Origin: UBA7803 sp034522075
Lineage (GTDB): Bacteria > Pseudomonadota > Gammaproteobacteria > Pseudomonadales > Azotimanducaceae
Length of the DNA: 64,000 nucleotides
Reading direction: 5' to 3'
Assembly (NCBI GenBank): GCA_034522075.1
Contig: JAXHLO010000022.1
Span: 62,001-126,000 of the forward strand
Shown here: piece after piece, positions 53,278 through 62,186 of the stretch
Layout of the letters: each line of letters opens with the position of its first letter
Numbering within the stretch: the first letter of the stretch is position 1
Notes under the pieces: generated by a model
The model's database searches: none
What the model saw: the letters and a program-made list of their open reading frames with translations, nothing else
What the model was told of the DNA's origin: nothing
Made by a program: the position numbers and the translations under genes

Positions 53278-56200
53278 TCAGCGATCCACCCCATACTCTC
53301 CCGAACCGAGGTCCACTTCACGCTCTGGCCGCTCCTCACCGGCAAATGCCCGGTACAGCACGGGCAGCACGAACAACGTGAGCAGCGTCGAGGACATGAT
53401 GCCGCCGATGACCACCGTCGCAAGCGGGCGTTGCACCTCCGAGCCCACGCCCACGTTGAACGCCATGGGCACGAACCCGAGACTGGCGACCAGCGCGGTC
53501 ATCAGCACCGGTCGCAGGCGCCGCTGCGCCCCTTCCACGACCGCCACTTCGAGTGACTCACCCTGGCGACGCAGGCTCTGCATGAACGACAGCATGACGA
53601 CACCGTTCAGCACCGCAACCCCGGAGAGTGCGATGAACCCGATACCGGCGGAAATCGACAACGGCATGTCGCGCAGGGTCAGCGCGGCGATACCGCCCGT
53701 CAGCGCCAGCGGTACACCGGTGAAAACGATGGCGGCCGCCCGGGCAGTTCCGAACGCGGCGAAGAGCAGGCCGAAGATGATCAACAGCGTCACCGGCACC
53801 ACCACCGCAAGCCGCTGGGAAGCCGAGGCAAGTTGCTCAAATGTCCCTCCATACTCAATCCAGTAGCCGGGCGGCACATCCACCTGGTCCCGCACGGCCT
53901 GCTGAACATCCTGCACGAAGGTGCCGAGATCCCGGCCTTGCACATTGCTGGTGACGAAGACTCGGCGCTTGCCGTTTTCCCGACTGATCTGATTGGGCCC
54001 TTCTTTGAGTCGCACGTCCGCCACCTCTTCCAGGGGGAGGGTCTCGGGTGGGGTCTCCACCAGCCCCAGGGTATCCGCATCGCCAACGACCTGATCCCGC
54101 CGTGCCGGCAGAGTGATCGGCAGCCGCTTCACGGCCTCAATGTCGGTCCTGAGGTCGTCCGGCCAACGCACCACCAGGTCGAACCGCCTGTCGCCCTCGA
54201 AGATCATGCCGGCCTTGCCGCCACCTACCGCGATGCGCACAGCGTCCTGCACGTCGGCAGCGTTCAGCCCGTAGTAGGCGAGCCGTGTGCGGTCCGGGAT
54301 GACTTCGAGCATGGGCAGCCCGTCCACCTGCTCAGTGCGGGTATCGGCTGCGCCCGGCACGCCGGAAACCACCTGTTCCAGATCGCCCGCAAGGCGCCGC
54401 AGCACGTCCAGATCGTCGCCGTACACCTTCACCGCCAGATCGGACCGAACCCCCGATATCAACTCGTTGAACCGCATCTCGATGGGCTGAGTGAACTCGT
54501 AGTTATTGCCGGGCACCTGGCGGGCCAGAGCTTGCAACTCCTCGAGCAGGACTTCCTTGGGCTTGCGTGGATCAGGCCAATCTGCGCGCGGCTTCATGAT
54601 GAGAAACGTGTCCGCCACGTTCGGCGGCATGGGATCGGTGGCGGTCTCCGGCGTGCCGATCTTGCTGTACACGTGGGAGACCTCCGGGGCCTGCTTCATC
54701 GCGGCCTCTACGTCGAACTGCATGTCCACGGACTGGCTGAGGCTGGTGCCGGGGATTCGTATGGCATGCATCAGGACGTCGCCCTCGTCGAGCTGGGGTA
54801 CGAACTCCGTGCCAAGCCGGCCGGCCTGGACCACGGAGAGCACCACCAGCACGGCAGCTCCGGCCACCACCGGCCCGGGATATCGCAGTGCAATGGCGAG
54901 CCCGCGCCGGTAGCCGCTCTGCGCCCAGCCCATGATGGGATTGCGCCGAACCTCCACGGGCCCCTTCACGAACAGGGCGACGGCAGCCGGTACGGCCGTC
55001 AACGACAGGGCCAGCGCCGCCAGCAATGCCATTACCACGGTGATGGCCATGGGATGGAACATCTTTCCTTCCACGCCGGTGAGGGCGAAGATCGGCAGGT
55101 AGACGACCAGAATGATGGTTACGCCGAAGACGCTCGGCCGCAGCACCTCGCGGGTTGCCTCGAACACCACCCTCAAACGTTCATTCAGTGCGAGCCCATC
55201 GGCCGACGCGCGATGGGCCATCCCCAGCCGCGCCAGGCAGTTCTCCACGATGATCACCGCCCCGTCGACGATCAGCCCGAAATCCAGGGCGCCGAGGCTC
55301 ATCAGGTTGGCGGATACGCCGGCCTCCACCATGCCGGTGATGGTGATCAGCATCGAGAGCGGAATAACCGACGCGGTAATCAGCGCGCCGCGCCAGTTGC
55401 CGAGCAGAGCGAACAGCACAGCAATGACCAGCAGTGCGCCTTCCAGCAGGTTGGTGCGGACGGTGGCGATGGTCTTGTCTACCAGCATCGTCCGGTCATA
55501 CAGAGCATTCAGCTCCACCCCGGGCGGCAGCGAAGGACGGATCTCCTCCAGGCGCTCGCCAACCGCGGCAGCCACGGCGCGGCTGTTCTCGCCGATCAGC
55601 ATGAAGGCATTGCCGAGCACCACCTCCTCGCCATCCTGAGTGGCAGCACCCGAGCGCAATGCCGGCCCGAGCGCGACGTCGGCCACGTCCCCGATACGGA
55701 TGGGCACACCCTCGCGCTGGGCCACGACGATGTCGCGGATCTCGTCGAGCGTCGCTACCTGACCAGGTGACCGGACCAGCCATTGCGCACCCTTGCGCTC
55801 GATGTACCCGGCGCCAACGTTGTCGTTGTTCCGGGCCAGCGCGTGCGTCAGCATCGCGCAGATCGAGGTCGTGTGCGAGCAGGCGGTCGGGGTGCGGCAG
55901 CACCTGATACTGCTTGAGATAGCCGCCGACGGTATCGACCTCTACCACCCCTGACGTAAGACGAAGCTGCGGGCGTACGATCCAGTCCTGCACCGTGCGC
56001 AGTTCCATGGGATCCACGTCGGCACCCGGTGCCGACGACAGGGTGTACATGAAAATCTCGCCGAGCCCCGTGGCGATCGGCCCCATCTCGGGGTCCAGAC
56101 CTTCCGGCAGCCGGCTGCGTACGCTCGACAAGCGCTCCGCGATGAGCTGCCGGGCAAAATAGATGTCGGTGCCTTCCTCGAAGACCGCGGTCACCTGGGA

Positions 56201-56470
56201 AAGGCCATAGCGAGACAGGGACCGGGTGTAATCCAGCCGCGGCAGTCCGGCCAGTGCCGTCTCTACCGGAAACGTGATGCGCTGCTCGGCTTCGAGCGGC
56301 GTGTATCCCGGCGCATCGGTGCTGATCTGCACCTGCACGTTGGTGATGTCTGGCACCGCATCGATGTTGAGGCGGCCGAAGTTGTACACGCCCAGGGCGG
56401 CCAGGCCGGCGGTCACCGCGAGTACGAGCCAGCGGTGGCGCAGCGAAAATCGGAGTATGGCTTCAAGCAC
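53278..56470 (-). pseudogene. czcA: CzcA heavy-metal RND efflux pump, one frameshift
   Basis: A metal/proton antiporter of about 1060 residues. From ATG 56470 the N-terminal frame runs to about residue 205 (VLPHPDRLLAHDLDL) and the remainder reads from MLTHALARNNDNVGAGYIER; a one-base slip near 55860 separates them. The HME signature LDFGLIVDGAVIIVENC is the Zn/Co/Cd CzcA form rather than the Cu form. The C-terminal half is complete to 53278. Follows czcB by 20 bp. Confidence 0.85.
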
Positions 56471-56490
56471 TGGCGCTTCCCCGAGGCCGG

Positions 56491-57480
56491 TCAGTGGCTG
56501 TGGGCGGCACTGGATTTCTCCAGATCCGCCTTGATGAGGTAGCTGTTAGCCACCACGTATTCTTCGCCGGGCCGCAAACCCTCGAGCACCTCGGCGCGCT
56601 CGTGGTCGCTGCGGCCGAGTTCGAGCGGGCGGGCTTCATAGGTGTGGCCGGTGCGCACGAACGCCACGGTGTCACCGTCCAGGGTCTGCAGCGCATCGTG
56701 GAGGACTGCCAGGGGCACGTCGTAACGGTCGGTCACCGCTCGCGCGGAGACGAACTGACCCGGCCGCAGCAGACCCTCAGGATTCTGCGCGATCACTCGG
56801 GCGCGGATACTCTGGCTGCCGTGGGCAACCAGTGGTGAGAGCCAGTCGATGACACCGTTCACGCGCTGGCCGTCGACGGTTTCGATGGCCACTTCCTGCC
56901 CAGCGCGAACCCGCGCGAGATTGCGGCCGAACACGTCGAGCTGTATCCAGACCTCGGAGAGATCCACCAGCTGGAACAGCGGCTCGTTAGCCGCTACCTG
57001 GCCCACCTGCACGTTCCGGGACAGCACGACGCCGTCGATCGGGGCCGTGACCTGGAAAGTCTGCAAGCTGTCATTGCTCTCCACGACGGCCATGACGTCG
57101 CCGGCGCGCACGCGCTGGCCGATGCTGGCTCGAACTTCTCGAACGATGCCGGCGTAGCGGGGCCGCACTTCGGCCAGCCCGGCCGGATCGGCCTGGACCG
57201 TGCCGGTGAGGCCGACGGTCTGTACGAGGCTGGCGGGACCGGCTTCCGCGGTGCGCACCCCCGCGGACGCGGCGGCCTCAGGGCTGATGCTCGTCTTCCG
57301 CACGCCGCCATCCTCGTGGCCGTGCTCATCCTCGTGTCCCTGCTCGTCGCCGTGCTCGTCATGGTGTTCTTCCTCGTGTCGAGACGAGCCTGCACGTTCG
57401 CTCGCAACCAGCCACGCCCCGCCGGTTCCTGCCAGGATGATCACGAGCGACAGCCACCAGGCTCTGCGCCAGTAATTCAT
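56491..57480 (-). CDS. czcB: CzcB-type periplasmic adaptor
   Basis: A 329-residue membrane-fusion protein that links CzcA to the outer-membrane channel. N-terminal anchor helix, then a His/Glu/Asp-rich metal-binding stretch (EEEHHDEHGDEQGHEDEHGH), lipoyl/hairpin region (VRPRYAGIVREVRASIGQ, DGVVLSRNVQVGQVA) and beta-barrel domains. ATG 57480 overlaps the czcC stop (ATGA). Confidence 0.92.
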   Translation of the reverse strand: MNYWRRAWWLSLVIILAGTGGAWLVASERAGSSRHEEEHHDEHGDEQGHEDEHGHEDGGVRKTSISPEAAASAGVRTAEAGPASLVQTVGLTGTVQADPAGLAEVRPRYAGIVREVRASIGQRVRAGDVMAVVESNDSLQTFQVTAPIDGVVLSRNVQVGQVAANEPLFQLVDLSEVWIQLDVFGRNLARVRAGQEVAIETVDGQRVNGVIDWLSPLVAHGSQSIRARVIAQNPEGLLRPGQFVSARAVTDRYDVPLAVLHDALQTLDGDTVAFVRTGHTYEARPLELGRSDHERAEVLEGLRPGEEYVVANSYLIKADLEKSSAAHSH

Positions 57481-58709
57481 GATTTATTCTCCAACCGATA
57501 GGTGAGCTGCTCGAGCTCGGTCATGAGGCGGTGAAAATCGGCTGCCACGGTGATGGCCTGGCTCTGGATCTCCACCAGGCGGCGCTGGGCATCCGCGACC
57601 ACCAGAAAGGAGTGGCGGCCCGCCTCGAACCCTGCCTGATACTCGGTGACGGCCGCCCGGGCTTCGGGTAAGGCTGTTTCGTCGAGCATGGCGAGCTCCG
57701 CCTTGCGGGCATTCAGCTCGGCAATGAGCGCAGCGGCCACACCTGCCAGGTTTCTGTGGCGGCTTGCCTGCGTCAGCTCCAGTTCGAGCACCTGCTCTTG
57801 CGCCGCGCGAATGGCAGGCTCGGCCCGCGAGGCGGTGCCGAGTGGCATACTGAACTCCAGCATGAATCCCCCGGTGTCGAGTTCGCCGAGGTACTTGGCG
57901 CCGGCCGAGGCGGTGATGTCAGCCCGGCGCTGACTGCGGGCCAGCTCGGCTTCGCGCTCCGCCACCTGACGCTCCGCCGCCAGCCGCTGCAGGTCGGGAT
58001 GGCGCGCCAGGTCCCGCTGGACCTCTGCAAGATCGGGAATTGGGGCAAGAATGAAGAGTTCCGCCTCGGCACGGCCGAAGTCGGCAACGGGGTCTCCCCA
58101 CAATGACGCGAGCCGGGCACGCGATGCCGCCAGCGTGCCTTCGCTGCGGATCATCTCGAGGCGTGCCCGGGCAAGCTCCGCCTTGGCCCCGTGAGCTTCC
58201 GCCTGTGACGAGCGCGCGGCCTCGACCCGCCTGGCCACGCGCTCGTAAAGGACTTCGGCCAGATCGAGCCGGTCGTGAGCCACGTCGAGGCGGGACTGCG
58301 ACGCCACCACGTCGGTGAATCGCTGAACGGTCTCTGCCGTAAGAGCCACGTACTGCAGTTCGCGCTCGAGCTCCGCCCGCCGCAGCCGCGCAGCGCCAGC
58401 TTCCCGGCGCAGTATCCGCTTGTTGCCTCGCTCCAATACCCGCGACAGGCGCAGGGTGCCCTCCCCCGCGTCCGCGCCCGGCGCATCGCCGATACCCAGC
58501 GGCCCTTCGAACTCGGCGCCGATCACCAGCGGCGGAGCCTGGGCGGCCGCATCCCGTTCCGCCGCTGCGGCACGAGCCGCAGCCTGCCAGCGGCTCAACT
58601 CGGGATGGCTTGCAACGGTTCGAGCAACGGCCTGTTCGAGCGTTAATGCATGGACGGCCGGCACCCCGGCAGCGGTGAAAACCGTCCAGAGGAACAGGTG
58701 TTTGAGCAT
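57477..58709 (-). CDS. czcC: CzcC-type outer membrane channel (TolC family)
   Basis: A 410-residue TolC-family protein: signal peptide (ends VHA), then LTLEQAVARTVASHPEL and long coiled helices typical of the alpha-barrel, with two repeats. ATG 58709; an upstream start at 58760 adds a non-signal tail. First channel gene of czcCBA, coupled to czcB. Confidence 0.9.
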   Translation of the reverse strand: MLKHLFLWTVFTAAGVPAVHALTLEQAVARTVASHPELSRWQAAARAAAAERDAAAQAPPLVIGAEFEGPLGIGDAPGADAGEGTLRLSRVLERGNKRILRREAGAARLRRAELERELQYVALTAETVQRFTDVVASQSRLDVAHDRLDLAEVLYERVARRVEAARSSQAEAHGAKAELARARLEMIRSEGTLAASRARLASLWGDPVADFGRAEAELFILAPIPDLAEVQRDLARHPDLQRLAAERQVAEREAELARSQRRADITASAGAKYLGELDTGGFMLEFSMPLGTASRAEPAIRAAQEQVLELELTQASRHRNLAGVAAALIAELNARKAELAMLDETALPEARAAVTEYQAGFEAGRHSFLVVADAQRRLVEIQSQAITVAADFHRLMTELEQLTYRLENKS

Positions 58710-58794
58710 GTCGCTTCGTCTCGTCCGTGGTTGGGCCGGCGCAGGGCCGGCGCGTAACATCGACTGGAGCAGGACGCCCTAACGGCGCCGTGGT

Positions 58795-59142
58795 TCAGGC
58801 TATTGGCGGACGGTACGGTGCTTGGGTGGTGCCAGGGAGCGGCACCTTCCGCAGTCGTTCTGGCGGATGCGCGCAAGAGGCGGCACAAACCGCCGGCGTG
58901 AAGCTGGCCTCGACCTGAGCATGCTGGCAGCACTGGTCGAAGTGCAGATGGTCACCATCGGCCATGGGAATGGCACCCGGGATATCGATGGCGGAGGGAG
59001 AAACGTCCGCAGAGGCCTCCGGAAATCCGCAGGCCAGATGCGCATCGGCCCACGAGATCGGCGCTGCAATCAACGCGGCCATCAACAGCAGTTGCAGAAT
59101 CCGCCGCCGCGCCGCGGGGTTGCCGGCTGATGCCGCGGTCAC
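58795..59142 (-). CDS. Small exported Cys/His-rich protein in czc operon
   Basis: A 115-residue protein from GTG 59142, overlapping the stop of the preceding short ORF (GTGA). It has a signal-like helix (ILQLLLMAALIAAPISWADA) and a tail with HLHFDQCCQHAQ and AVCAASCAHP, consistent with periplasmic metal binding. Similar to short DUF2946-like proteins of metal operons; identification is tentative. Confidence 0.55.
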   Translation of the reverse strand: MTAASAGNPAARRRILQLLLMAALIAAPISWADAHLACGFPEASADVSPSAIDIPGAIPMADGDHLHFDQCCQHAQVEASFTPAVCAASCAHPPERLRKVPLPGTTQAPYRPPIA

Positions 59143-59246
59143 CGCGCTGCCTCACCGCTGTAGTGATCGTGGAGTCGCCACTCGCGCCCTTGGCGCTCGC
59201 GCAGGACCGCAATGCCCTTGAGTTTACTTTCGCAGCAGTCGTCCAT
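59139..59246 (-). CDS. 35-aa ORF resembling the start of a CzcD-type transporter
   Basis: ATG 59246 reads MDDCCESKLKGIAVLRERQG, like the cytosolic N-terminus of cation-diffusion-facilitator proteins, then ends REWRLHDHYSGEAAR and stops. It lies just inside the MerR-controlled transcript and is coupled to the next gene. Either a trimmed CDF remnant or a small metal-binding peptide. Confidence 0.4.
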   Translation of the reverse strand: MDDCCESKLKGIAVLRERQGREWRLHDHYSGEAAR

Positions 59247-59275
59247 ATCGGTCGGCAGTCCAGCAAATAGCCGTT

Positions 59276-59306
59276 AGGATGAGCCTTGTAGCGGCTATAA
59301 GGTCAA
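59276..59306 (-). promoter_or_regulatory. MerR-type promoter/operator for the czc operon
   Basis: On the minus strand: -35 TTGACC (59306-59301), a 19-bp spacer, and a weak -10 CATCCT (59281-59276). The spacer holds the dyad CCTTATAGC-C-GCTACAAGG (59284-59302). An overlong 19-bp spacer filled by a dyad is the hallmark of MerR-activated promoters. The merR gene starts 27 bp away in the other direction. Confidence 0.7.
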
Positions 59307-59332
59307 CCCCGAAACGCCATGGAAACTTCGCA

Positions 59333-59755
59333 ATGAGCACAGAGCACTACTCCATCGGACAACTGGCCCGGGCTACGGGCACGAAGGCGGTGACGATTCG
59401 GTACTACGAGCGGCAAGGTCTACTGCCTTCACCACCTCGTACGGCAAGCGGATACCGCGTCTACGACAATGACCACCGGGATCGCCTGCTCTTCGTCCGC
59501 CGCAGCCGGGGACTGGGCTTCAGTCTGGACGACATCCGGGAACTCCTGGGGTTTGCCGATGAACCCAGCGCGTCCTGTGCCGAGGTGGATGCCAAGGTCG
59601 CAGCGCAACTCGTGCAGATACGGCAACGACTGCGACAGCTCAGATCCCTGGAAGCGGAGCTGCAACGCTTGATCGCCTGCTGCAAGGGCGGCGTGATTGA
59701 CGATTGCCAGATCATTGAAGCGCTGACGGAGCACCAGCAAGCTAGCGCTTCGTGA
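59333..59755 (+). CDS. MerR-family metal-responsive regulator
   Basis: A 140-residue MerR protein. Helix-turn-helix SIGQLARATGTKAVTIRYYE, wing RTASGYRVYD, then the dimer helix. Putative metal ligands are Cys in PSASCAEVD near residue 81 and ACCKGG with DDCQII near residues 116-127. Such a set suits Cd/Pb/Zn/Hg sensors of the CadR/PbrR/MerR type. Divergent from the czc operon and sited beside a MerR-type dyad. Confidence 0.88.
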   Translation: MSTEHYSIGQLARATGTKAVTIRYYERQGLLPSPPRTASGYRVYDNDHRDRLLFVRRSRGLGFSLDDIRELLGFADEPSASCAEVDAKVAAQLVQIRQRLRQLRSLEAELQRLIACCKGGVIDDCQIIEALTEHQQASAS

Positions 59756-59949
59756 CCCCAGTCTCCCGTCAGGTCCTCGTCAGGCGAAATTCAGGGCGCC
59801 ACCCATTTCGTCGGTGAGCGGCAAACAAAACAGCCTGCCCCGTCCTGGACTGGACTTGATAATCTGCAGGATCGCGCAGTCGCGCTTGCCCATGGGCGAG
59901 GCTCTAAACCATTGATTAAGGCTCTTGAGCATTAATGGGGTAGAGCCAG

Positions 59950-60074
59950 TTGGCGGAGAGGGAGGGATTACCGTTGCCACTGCGTGGCAACGTTCTGCGC
60001 CAACGCCAAGCGTTGGCTTGTACCGCCGCCGCTTCGCGGCGACGTTCTCTTCAGCTCACGCTGCGCGTGAGCCT
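59950..60074. repeat. tRNA-Ser 3'-end-linked double-hairpin repeat, copy B (two tandem units)
   Basis: TTGGCGGAGAGGGAGGGATT, then unit 1: ACCG, TTGCCAC-TGC-GTGGCAA, CGTTCT, GCCAACGC-CAA-GCGTTGGC; then unit 2: ACCG, CGCCGC-TTC-GCGGCG, CGTTCT, GCTCACGC-TGC-GCGTGAGC. The stems differ between units but stay paired. Confidence 0.75.
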
Positions 60075-60122
60075 ACGAGTCGAACCTGAGGGGCCCCGCA
60101 CTCGCGCAACCCGCTTCACCGA

Positions 60123-60152
60123 CTAGAAAGGGCCCGTTGGGCCCCTTTCTAG
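60123..60152 (-). terminator. Hairpin terminator of tRNA-Ser
   Basis: CTAGAAAGGGCCC and GGGCCCCTTTCTAG pair across GTT immediately 3' of the tRNA on the minus strand, with TTTCT in the descending arm. Confidence 0.65.
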
Positions 60153-60153
60153 T

Positions 60154-60241
60154 TGGCGGAGAGGGAGGGATTCGAACCCTCGATACGTTGCCGTATACAC
60201 ACTTTCCAGGCGTGCGCCTTCGACCGCTCGGCCACCTCTCC
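60154..60241 (-). tRNA. tRNA-Ser(GGA)
   Basis: An 88-nt class II tRNA with encoded CCA. Acceptor GGAGAGG pairs with CCTCTCC; anticodon loop CCTGGAA gives GGA (60207-60205); long variable arm TATACGGCAACGTATC; T-arm GAGGGTTCGAATCCCTC. It lies directly downstream of the SRP RNA on the same strand. Fragments of its 3' end occur elsewhere in the window. Confidence 0.95.
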
Positions 60242-60249
60242 GAAAGGGT

Positions 60250-60361
<112 letters not shown>

Positions 60362-60515
60362 ATTGATCATGCGCCCATTGCGCGACCGCGCATGGTAACG
60401 AACCTGTGCAGCGAAGTGTAGCAACCCGGCCGGGCCGCACCAAGGTGAATCGGGGCCAGCGGTTCAGAGTGGCCGGGCCGTCGGGTCGGGCACGGGCTGG
60501 CTCCCGCCCCGGGTA

Positions 60516-61274
60516 TTGGTTAGGCTCCCGCTTTCCCTGGGGGAGCGCGAGTTGCGCAGAGATCACCGCCCGTACGGGCTGAAACGGCTGCACCGCGCGC
60601 TGGAACGGGCGTGGCTGAACCATTTCATCGCTCCCCAGCTCGACCACATGGGCAGCCACTGCAAAATCATGGGGCCCTGGCATTTCAAGCTGTACGGGGC
60701 CGCTATATCACTCGGCGAGTGCGTGCATGTGGTGGCCGCCGCCGACCGCACGGTGCGCCTGACCACCTGGGAGCACGCCGACGGCCGCGGACGTATCGAC
60801 ATTGGCGATTTCTGCCTCATCTGCCCGGGCGTACGTATCGATTCGGCCTGCCACGTGGAGGTGGGCAGCAACACGATGATCGCTGCCGGGGCCTATATCA
60901 CCGATGCCGACTGGCACGATCTGTATGACCGCACCCGCATCATCGGCAGCCACGGCAAGGTCACGCTGGAAGACAACGTCTGGATCGGCGACGGCGCCAT
61001 CGTCTGCAAAGGAGTTCGTATCGGCGCCGACAGCGTCATCGGCGCCGGCAGCGTGGTCACCCGGGACATCCCCGCCGGGGTCGTGGCCGCGGGCAACCCG
61101 GCGACGGTAATCCGCCCGCTGGACCCGGAACGACCCATGGTCCGCCGCTCTGCCCTGCTGGCCGACCCCGAGGATCTCGACGCACGCATGGATGGGCTGG
61201 ATCGCCAGTTCCTCAGCGGCAACACCTGGCTGGGTTGGCTGCGCTCACGGCTGCGCCCGAGCCGGGACGATTGA
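60516..61274 (+). CDS. Left-handed beta-helix (hexapeptide) acyltransferase
   Basis: A 252-residue acetyltransferase-like protein. Hexapeptide repeats run from GRIDIGDFCLICPGVRI through CHVEVGSNTMIAAGAYI to VIGAGSVVTRDIPAGVVAAG, ending NPATVIRP, the usual end of the coil. A catalytic His is likely in DADWHDLYDR. Start at TTG 60516 is uncertain. Possibly modifies surface sugars; substrate unknown. Converges on queF with three bases between stops. Confidence 0.85.
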   Translation: MVRLPLSLGERELRRDHRPYGLKRLHRALERAWLNHFIAPQLDHMGSHCKIMGPWHFKLYGAAISLGECVHVVAAADRTVRLTTWEHADGRGRIDIGDFCLICPGVRIDSACHVEVGSNTMIAAGAYITDADWHDLYDRTRIIGSHGKVTLEDNVWIGDGAIVCKGVRIGADSVIGAGSVVTRDIPAGVVAAGNPATVIRPLDPERPMVRRSALLADPEDLDARMDGLDRQFLSGNTWLGWLRSRLRPSRDD

Positions 61275-61277
61275 GCT

Positions 61278-62090
61278 CTACTGCCGGGCCAGCCGAAGCA
61301 CCGGCCAATCCTCCACCATGCCCGGATCACCCCGCACCGGATTGATGTCCACGCCGCCGCGGCGCAGGAAATAGCCGGCTACCAGCAGCCGTTCACAATG
61401 GCCGTGAGATTTCAGATCCAGGAAGATCTGCTCCACGGTGGTTTCGTGAAAAGCCTGGTGGCAGCGGAAAGACACCAGATAGCGCAGCAGCCCGGCATGG
61501 TCCAGGGCCGGCCCCTGATAGCGGATCAGCAGAGACGCCCAGTCGGGCTGGCCGGTCACCGGACAGAGACTGCGGAACCGGTGGGTGTAGACCGTTTCCG
61601 CCAGCGCTGATCCGCCGGACACAACGCTCAGCAGATGCGGCGCCCGTTCATAGGTGTCCACATCGATGTCCAGCGAATCGAGGCTGGCGCCGGGCAGCAG
61701 CGACGCTTCGGCGGCGGCTTCCAGGTCTTTCAGGGTCACGGCCACGGGTGCGCCGAAGGCGCTCTGCAGGTCGGCGCGCAGACACTCGGCAACGACCTGC
61801 TCGGAGTCGAATCGGGTCTGGGCGAAGCTGTTGAAATACAGCTTCATGGATTTACTTTCCACGATGTTCGGCGAGCGTGCGCTCACGCGCAGTTCGACCA
61901 GCGCCACCTGCGGCATACCCCGCTGCGACAGCCAGGAGAACTCGTACCCGCGCCACAGATCTTCGCCGGCGAACGGCCACGCTTCATCGAGGCCCATGCC
62001 GCGCCGGCCCGCGGCACGCGCCATGGGCGCCAGCACGCCGGGGTCATAGCGTTCCGGAGCCGGCGTCGGTTTACCCAGCGGAATGTCCAT
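61278..62090 (-). CDS. queF: NADPH-dependent 7-cyano-7-deazaguanine reductase (queF)
   Basis: A 270-residue two-domain (gammaproteobacterial) QueF that reduces preQ0 to preQ1 in queuosine synthesis. The NADPH motif ESKSMKLYFNSF lies near residue 85; the nucleophilic Cys is in HRFRSLCPVTGQPDW, and the second half carries FHETTVEQIFLDL. ATG at 62090; a GTG at 62099 is three codons upstream. Divergent from the AGCS symporter. Confidence 0.95.
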   Translation of the reverse strand: MDIPLGKPTPAPERYDPGVLAPMARAAGRRGMGLDEAWPFAGEDLWRGYEFSWLSQRGMPQVALVELRVSARSPNIVESKSMKLYFNSFAQTRFDSEQVVAECLRADLQSAFGAPVAVTLKDLEAAAEASLLPGASLDSLDIDVDTYERAPHLLSVVSGGSALAETVYTHRFRSLCPVTGQPDWASLLIRYQGPALDHAGLLRYLVSFRCHQAFHETTVEQIFLDLKSHGHCERLLVAGYFLRRGGVDINPVRGDPGMVEDWPVLRLARQ

Positions 62091-62186
62091 ACCCGGCACT
62101 TAAGGGCAAGGGCAGGCCGCCTGTCAACGCGCGGGAAAAACCGTTAGGGTGCTGCAGGGGATCGGCTGGGAAGGGGTAACCGAACA

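Larger units (their letters stand above)
59756..60153. other. Gene-free region holding structured repeats
   Basis: Between merR and tRNA-Ser; contains repeat copy B and the tRNA terminator. No coding frame supported. Confidence 0.6.

Noticed and set aside
53833..55770. 645-aa plus-strand frame
   Set aside because: Antisense of czcA, His-rich by complement effects only.
59950..60074. CRISPR array
   Set aside because: Units are self-complementary, adjacent, and have no unique spacers; no cas genes in the window.
32394..60182. Integron attC sites
   Set aside because: Hairpins lack the paired core sequences of attC and there is no integron integrase or cassette array.
32394..60241. Intact prophage or integrative element
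   Set aside because: No integrase, recombinase, capsid or conjugation gene could be found between the att-like repeats.
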